Shown here: in pieces, positions 59,068 through 64,000 of the stretch
How the letters are laid out: every line of letters begins with the position of its first letter
How positions within the stretch are numbered: the stretch's first letter is position 1
NCBI GenBank assembly: GCA_964545855.1
Contig: CAZJHD010000020.1
Coordinates: 1-64,000 of the forward strand
Reading direction: 5' to 3'
Length of the DNA: 64,000 bases
DNA from: CAZJHD01 sp964545855
Lineage (GTDB): Bacteria; Planctomycetota; UBA1135; JACQFD01
Position numbers and translations under genes: made by a program
The notes under the pieces: model-generated
Database searches by the model: none
The model's input: the letters and a program-made list of their open reading frames with translations, nothing else
Told to the model about the DNA's origin: nothing

Positions 59068-60294
59068 GTGCAGGAGGAATCGAGTCTTCGAGGGCGCCTC
59101 GCGCGGCTGTTCGAGCTCGACGCGGGCCCCGGGCGCATCGCGTCGATGGAGGGCTACCGCGGACTCGCGATCCTGCTCGTCCTCTTCGTGCATTTCGACA
59201 CGCTCTTCGGCGACTACCTCGCGGCCGGGAGCGCGCTCCGCTCCTTCTCGGGAGCCGTGGGCCGGCTCGGGAACGCCGGCGTCGACCTCTTCTTCGTCGC
59301 GAGCGGCTACCTGATCTACGGCGCCGTCGTGCGCAAGCGCGTCGACTACGGCCGGTTCATGGTCCGGCGCGTCGAGCGCATCTTCCCGACGTTCCTCGCG
59401 GTCTTCGCCGTGTACGTGGCGCTGTCGCTGCTGGCGCCGTCGCGCAGCAAGATCCCATCGTCCCTGGGCGACGCGGCCCTCTACCTGCTCGCGAACGCGC
59501 TGCTCCTGCCGGGGATGATCGACTTCGACCGGGAGCCGATGATCACGGTCGCCTGGTCCCTCAGCTACGAGTTCTTCTACTACCTCGGCATCCCGCTCCT
59601 CGTCGCGGCAACGGGCATGCGGAGCTGGACGAGCCGGGCGCGCGTCGCCTTCTTCGCAGCGCTCTCCGTCGCGTGGTTCGTGTTCTGCCTCGTCGCCTAC
59701 GACGGCCGCGTGCGCCTCGGCGTCTTCCTCGCTGGCATCCTCCTGCACGAGGCGATGCACGGCGGTGCGCTCGTGGCGCGCCTCTCGGCCGCGTCCGAGA
59801 CGACGGCCCTGGCGCTCTTCGCCGCCGCGTTCCCCCTGATGCACGCGATCCGAGAGCGCGTCGCGTGGCTCTCCTTCCTGCCGGGGATCGAGACGCACTC
59901 GGGGGTGTGGCAGGTCGTCGTGATGTTCGCGGCGTTCTTCGGCTTCGCGCTCCACTGCTTCGCCTACGACGGGCTCACGCGCCGGCTCTTCGAGTGGACG
60001 CCGCTCCGGTGGCTCGGGAACATCAGCTACTCCTACTACCTGATCCACGGGCTCACCCTCGTGGCGCTGTCGGAGCTCGTGCACCGCGCGATCCCGCCCG
60101 ACGGCGAGACCCACCTGCTGCTCCTCGCCACGCTCTTCTGCGTCGGCTTCGCCGCGACGGTCGTCACGTCGACGGCGCTCTTCGCGCTCGTCGAGAAGCC
60201 CTGGTCGCTCCGCCCGAAGGGAACCGGCGGACCTGGCGGCAGCAGGACCGGCGGGGGCGCGCGCGTCAGTTCGCGCGGCTCCGGAACAGCGTGA
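59068..60294 (+). CDS. Acyltransferase 3 family membrane protein
   Basis: A 408-residue protein with about ten membrane segments. RIASMEGYRGLAILLVLFVHF is close to the family start with the conserved histidine, followed by DLFFVASGYLIYG and RRVERIFP. These proteins O-acylate surface glycans or lipids from the cytoplasmic side. The GTG at 59068 adds about 25 residues before the first segment; ATG 59146 is an alternative. The last 29 bp overlap the 3-prime end of the opposite radical SAM gene. The glycan target could be a product of the glycosyltransferase genes at 3-8 kb, but this is speculation. Confidence 0.85.
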   Translation: MQEESSLRGRLARLFELDAGPGRIASMEGYRGLAILLVLFVHFDTLFGDYLAAGSALRSFSGAVGRLGNAGVDLFFVASGYLIYGAVVRKRVDYGRFMVRRVERIFPTFLAVFAVYVALSLLAPSRSKIPSSLGDAALYLLANALLLPGMIDFDREPMITVAWSLSYEFFYYLGIPLLVAATGMRSWTSRARVAFFAALSVAWFVFCLVAYDGRVRLGVFLAGILLHEAMHGGALVARLSAASETTALALFAAAFPLMHAIRERVAWLSFLPGIETHSGVWQVVVMFAAFFGFALHCFAYDGLTRRLFEWTPLRWLGNISYSYYLIHGLTLVALSELVHRAIPPDGETHLLLLATLFCVGFAATVVTSTALFALVEKPWSLRPKGTGGPGGSRTGGGARVSSRGSGTA

Positions 60295-61693
60295 AGTAGC
60301 GCGCCACCTTGTTCGCGAGGCGCACGGGGTGCCGCACCTCGCGGGCGATGCGGTGCGGGCGCAGGTAGAAGCGCCGGTAGGCCTCGCGGATCTTCTCCTC
60401 GACCTCCTGCGCCGTCATCGCCGTGTTCACGTGGTTCACGACGTGACCCGTGAGCTTCGCGTAGTCGATCGGCGCATTGCCGAAGAGCTCGCGGTAGAGG
60501 GGCGTGCCCGGATAGGGCGTGACGGTGCAGAACTGCACCTGGTCCGGGTCGAGCCGCAGGGAGAGCCGGATCGTCGACTCCACCTGGGCCGGCGTCTCCC
60601 CGGGGAATCCGATCATGCAGAAGGCGCGCGTCTCGATGCCGAATTCGCGGCACGCGTCGAAGACCTTCTGGGCGTGCTCGTGATTGCGGAGCTTGTTCCC
60701 GCAGTACTTCTTCTGGATGTCCGGGTCGGCGCTCTCGACGCCGAGGGAGATGTGGACGCAGCCGGCGGCGGACATCTGCTGCAGGAGCGCGCGGTCGAGC
60801 CACATGACGGCCGTCTCGCACTGCCACTTCACTTCGATCCCGCGCGCGAGGATCCCCTCGCAGATGGCGGCGACGCGGTCCTTCCTCATGGAGAAGATCG
60901 GGTCGCGGAAGACGACGTTCTGGACGCCGTGGACGCGCGTGATCTCCTCGAGCTCGTCGACGACGCTCTCGGGGCCCCGGAGCCGGAAGCGCAGACCCTG
61001 GGAGAGCGTGTAGCCGCAGAAGGCGCAGTCGAGCGGGCAGCCGCGGCTGCTCTTCACGGTCGTCACCGGCCCGTCCATCCCGGGGATCCGATAGCGGTCG
61101 TTCCGCAGAAGGCCGCGCGACGGGAAGGGCAGCGCGTCCAGCTGCTCGATCTTCTCCCGATCGGCCGTGTGCACGATGTGGTCGCCGTCCCGGTAGGAGA
61201 TCCCGAGCACGTGAGCGAGGGTCGGCTCCGGCGCGCCCTCGGGCCGCTCGCCGCGGAGCACGCGCGCAAGGTCGCGCACCGTGTACTCCGGCTCTCCGCG
61301 CACCACGAAGTCGACCTTCGAGCGCGTGAAGACCTCCTCCGGCGTGTTCGTCACCTGCGAGCCGAGGAGCACGACGGGCTTGCCGGTCGCCTCGCGCACG
61401 CGCGTCGCGAGCTGGAGGTCGAGGTCGAAGGTCGCCGACGACGAATCGAAGACGTACAGGTCGGCGCGGGCGGCCACGGCCCCCGCGACGGCTCCCTCGA
61501 GGTCGGCCTCCTCCGCGTCCCCGTCGAAGATCGACGCCTCGGCGCCGTCCTGCTCGACCACGGCCGACACGTGGGCCAGCTCGATGGGCGGATAGAGGAG
61601 CTGGGGGTTCACCGCCATCCCGAATCCGCCCATCAGTCCGCGGGAGACGCGGAACTCGCGAGGACTCGGGGGATTGGTGAAGTGGATCTTCAA
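60266..61693 (-). CDS. B12-binding-domain radical SAM protein
   Basis: A 475-residue protein. The N-terminal 150 residues are a cobalamin-binding-type domain (NPQLLYPPIELAHVSAVVEQ, VLLGSQVTNTPEEV). The cluster motif CPLDCAFC is at about residue 200 and MIGFPGETPAQVEST at about 355. It is related in layout to the other radical SAM protein at 27 kb but clearly a different subfamily. The substrate is unknown. The start is placed at TTG 61693, because the frame further up runs into pheT; this start is uncertain. Its 3-prime end overlaps the acyltransferase gene. Confidence 0.85.
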   Translation of the reverse strand: MKIHFTNPPSPREFRVSRGLMGGFGMAVNPQLLYPPIELAHVSAVVEQDGAEASIFDGDAEEADLEGAVAGAVAARADLYVFDSSSATFDLDLQLATRVREATGKPVVLLGSQVTNTPEEVFTRSKVDFVVRGEPEYTVRDLARVLRGERPEGAPEPTLAHVLGISYRDGDHIVHTADREKIEQLDALPFPSRGLLRNDRYRIPGMDGPVTTVKSSRGCPLDCAFCGYTLSQGLRFRLRGPESVVDELEEITRVHGVQNVVFRDPIFSMRKDRVAAICEGILARGIEVKWQCETAVMWLDRALLQQMSAAGCVHISLGVESADPDIQKKYCGNKLRNHEHAQKVFDACREFGIETRAFCMIGFPGETPAQVESTIRLSLRLDPDQVQFCTVTPYPGTPLYRELFGNAPIDYAKLTGHVVNHVNTAMTAQEVEEKIREAYRRFYLRPHRIAREVRHPVRLANKVARYFTLFRSRAN

Positions 61694-61778
61694 GGGGTCG
61701 GGGGCGGGCGGTGTCGGGCGAGGGTGCGTTGCGGAGGTGCGTTCCAGTGGGTCGGCGGCGCGGACGAGAGCCGTCGAG

Positions 61779-64000
61779 TCAGCCCTGCCAGCCCCGGAGC
61801 GCGGCCCCCGCCGCCGCGGCACGAGCCGCCACGGCCTTCAAGAAGCCTGCTGCGTCCCGATCGGTCAAGGTCCGCTCGTCGGATCCGAGCTCGACGTGGA
61901 ACGCGACGCTGCGCGTCGCCGCTCCCAGCTCGGAGCCGGTGTAAATATCGAACAAGTCGACAGATCGGCAAAGCGTGGGATCGGCGGCCCGCACCAGCCC
62001 CTCGAGCGCCTCCACGGGAACGTCTTGGGATGCGGCGAGGGCGACGTCCACGGAGATGGCGGGGAATCGCGGGATCGGACGCATCCGGCGCGGGCCGGCC
62101 GCCGCGCAGGCGCCCTCCAGTGCCTCCAGATCGAGCTCGAAGCCCGCCACGGCGGCGCTCCCCAGACCGAGGCGCCCCGCCGACTCGGGGTGCAGCTCCC
62201 CGAAGTACCCGAGCCCCCGCACGCTCCCCCCGGTGCGCGTGCCCACGAGCATCTGACGCCGCGGGTGGAGGAACGGAACCCCCTGCACCGGGGGCTCGCC
62301 CTCGGCTCGGGCCACCCGGTCGAGAGGTACGAGCTCGGCCGTGAGATCGAGCCCCTCCACGAGCGCGACGACGGCGGCCTTCGCGCGGAAGAAGATGCCC
62401 GCGTCGAAGCGCGCGTCCACGGCCACCGGGCCCGGACTCGCGACGACTCCGGCGACGGTGTGCACCTCGCGCGGCTCGCCCTCCTCGGCGCCGACGAAGG
62501 GATCCTCGCGGCGCGCCTCGGGGCGGTAGCCCTTGCCCACCTCGAAGAGCCGCAGGTCGGGCTCGTGGGCGAGGTTCTCCTGGACGAGCGCCAACAACGA
62601 GGGCAGCACCGCGCGCCGCACGCGCGTCTGGTCGACGACGAGCGCGTTGCGCAGCGCGACGAAGGGTCCCGCGACGGGGAACCTCTCGACGAGCCGATCC
62701 GTGAGGAGCGTCGCGCTCTCGAGACCGCGGAAGCCGAGCGCGACGAGGCGATCCTCGACACGCCGCACGAGCTTGCGGCGGTCTCCCTGCTCCGGGGGCT
62801 GCACGACGGGCGCCACGAGCGGACTCGGCTCGATCGTCTCGTAGCCGCGAAGACGCGCGATCTCCTCGACGAGGTCGATCGGCTGCGTGAGGTCCTTCGA
62901 GGCGCGGAAGGAGGGCACCTCGCAGAGGAGCTCGCCCGGTGCGCCCGGCGAGCAGCGGATCCCGAGGGCGTCGAGATGCTCGGTCCAGGAGGGGAGGTCC
63001 TGGCCGCGCTCGCCCTCCGGAAGGCCGAGGCGCTCCTCGACGAAGGTCTTCCGAAGGCGGATGGAAACGTGCTTCGGCGGCTCGGGGCCCGCCGCGGTGA
63101 CGGGGCCGGCGAGGCGTGCCCGCGAGCCGAAGCCCGGACGAAGCAGGCTCAGGATCCGCCGGAGAGCGACTTCCGCGAGGTTCGGGTCGAGGGACTTCTC
63201 GAAGCGCGACGAGGCCTCGCTGCGGAGCCCGAGACGGGTCGCCGTGCGCCGGATCGCCGGCGCGTGGAAGCTGGCCGACTCGAGGACGATGGCCGTCGTC
63301 GCGGCGCGCACCTCCGAGTCGGCGCCGCCCATGACGCCGGCGAGTCCCACGGCGCGCCGTCCGTCGGCGATCACGAGGTCGGTCGCGACGAGGGCGCGCT
63401 CCTGGCCGTCGAGCGTGACGAGGCGCTCCGCGGCGCCCGCCGGACGCACGACGATGCGGCCCTCCTGCAGCCGCTCCCGGTCGAAGGCGTGGGTCGGCTG
63501 TCCGGTCTCGAACATCACGTAGTTCGAGGCGTCCACGACGTTCGAGATGGGCCGCGCGTCGACGAGACGCAGGCGCCGCTGCATCCACTTCGGCGACTCC
63601 GCGACCTCGATCCCCTCGACGACGGCGGCGAGGTAGCGCGCGCAGAGCCGCGGCGCCTCGATCGCGACGGGGAAGCCTCCGGGCCCCGCCGGGAACGGCT
63701 CGCCCGGGAGCGCCCGCAGCCCCGAGGGCCCGCGCAGGATGGCCTGGAGCTCGCGCGCGAATCCGTAGATCCCCCACAGGTCGGGACGGTGGTTCACCGA
63801 CTTGTTGTCGACCTCGATCACGGTCTCCGTGATCGAGGGAAGCGCGATCAGCTTCGTGCCGACGGCCGCCTCCGGCTCGAGGACGAGGATCCCGTCGTGG
63901 TCGTCGCCGAGACCGAGCTCCTTCTCCGAGCAGATCATGCCGCGCGAGACCTCGCCCCGGATCACCCGCTCGCCGACCTCGAGGCCGCCCGGGAGCCGCG
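61779..64000 (-). CDS. pheT: Phenylalanyl-tRNA synthetase beta subunit (partial, 5-prime end outside window)
   Basis: About 740 residues are visible; the N-terminus lies beyond the right edge. At the visible start LEVGERVIRGEVSRGMICSE is part of the tRNA-binding EMAP-like domain. B3/B4 domains follow (VDNKSVNHRPDLWG, ISNVVDASNYVMFETGQP), then B5, the catalytic-like core and the C-terminal anticodon-recognition fold (RFPAISVDVALA ... DERTLTDRDA). With PheS it charges tRNA-Phe. pheS is expected upstream, outside the window. Confidence 0.96.
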   Translation of the reverse strand, partial: RLPGGLEVGERVIRGEVSRGMICSEKELGLGDDHDGILVLEPEAAVGTKLIALPSITETVIEVDNKSVNHRPDLWGIYGFARELQAILRGPSGLRALPGEPFPAGPGGFPVAIEAPRLCARYLAAVVEGIEVAESPKWMQRRLRLVDARPISNVVDASNYVMFETGQPTHAFDRERLQEGRIVVRPAGAAERLVTLDGQERALVATDLVIADGRRAVGLAGVMGGADSEVRAATTAIVLESASFHAPAIRRTATRLGLRSEASSRFEKSLDPNLAEVALRRILSLLRPGFGSRARLAGPVTAAGPEPPKHVSIRLRKTFVEERLGLPEGERGQDLPSWTEHLDALGIRCSPGAPGELLCEVPSFRASKDLTQPIDLVEEIARLRGYETIEPSPLVAPVVQPPEQGDRRKLVRRVEDRLVALGFRGLESATLLTDRLVERFPVAGPFVALRNALVVDQTRVRRAVLPSLLALVQENLAHEPDLRLFEVGKGYRPEARREDPFVGAEEGEPREVHTVAGVVASPGPVAVDARFDAGIFFRAKAAVVALVEGLDLTAELVPLDRVARAEGEPPVQGVPFLHPRRQMLVGTRTGGSVRGLGYFGELHPESAGRLGLGSAAVAGFELDLEALEGACAAAGPRRMRPIPRFPAISVDVALAASQDVPVEALEGLVRAADPTLCRSVDLFDIYTGSELGAATRSVAFHVELGSDERTLTDRDAAGFLKAVAARAAAAGAALRGWQG

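Overview
The window is a very GC-rich bacterial chromosome segment of ordinary single-copy housekeeping genes, packed tightly on both strands. No mobile element, rRNA, tRNA or CRISPR array was seen. The best guess for the host is a Planctomycetota lineage. The reasons are an ECF sigma factor coupled to a Ser/Thr kinase with TPRs, many exported beta-propeller and lipoprotein genes of unknown role, cobalamin-binding-type radical SAM proteins, and weak Shine-Dalgarno use. This is inference from gene content; no rRNA is present to prove it.

Layout. 1-3.1 kb: a TPR Ser/Thr kinase and its sigma factor (minus strand). 3.1-7.9 kb: three glycosyltransferase genes, one a GT2-GT4 fusion. 8-11 kb: NHL-repeat exported protein, PAP2 phosphatase, rhomboid protease. 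11.1-15.8 kb: the prkA-yeaH-spoVR stress operon. 16.2-17.2 kb: M28/glutaminyl-cyclase-like lipoprotein. 17.3-23.8 kb: nrdR, an ATP-cone NrdD-like pseudoenzyme, and smc. 24-27 kb: yidC, a metallophosphatase and a Trm112-type protein. 27.3-28.9 kb: radical SAM protein. 29-32 kb: hisS, nadD and a MraY/WecA-type transferase. 32-34.5 kb: small lipoprotein, miaA, exported protein. 34.5-40.5 kb: ubiE-CPBP protease-ubiX-ubiA-holA-mutL, every junction overlapping. 40.7-43.7 kb: a large lipoprotein. 43.8-44 kb: a highly structured intergenic element. 44-50 kb: ruvB-spoIID-tgt-cstA-ppk2, again all overlapping. 50-54.3 kb: SH3/coiled-coil exported protein, PLP aminotransferase, GSDH-type exported protein. 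54.4-57 kb: comF-larC and a membrane protein. 57.2-60.3 kb: gatCA and an acyltransferase. 60.3-64 kb: radical SAM protein and pheT, which runs off the right edge.

Gene expression style. Most co-directional neighbours overlap by ATGA, GTGA or TGATG, so translational coupling looks general. Several operon-leading genes have a TANNNT -10 box only 6-10 nt before the start codon, which suggests leaderless or near-leaderless mRNAs. Gene ends are often marked by GC hairpins without a U-tract.

The points most worth following are: the NrdD-like protein that has kept two ATP-cone-like segments but lost the residues needed for catalysis, encoded between nrdR and smc; the structured element between 43793 and 43980; a queuine tRNA-ribosyltransferase with a displaced zinc cysteine; a LarC with a 19-histidine tail; and the leaderless promoter pattern.
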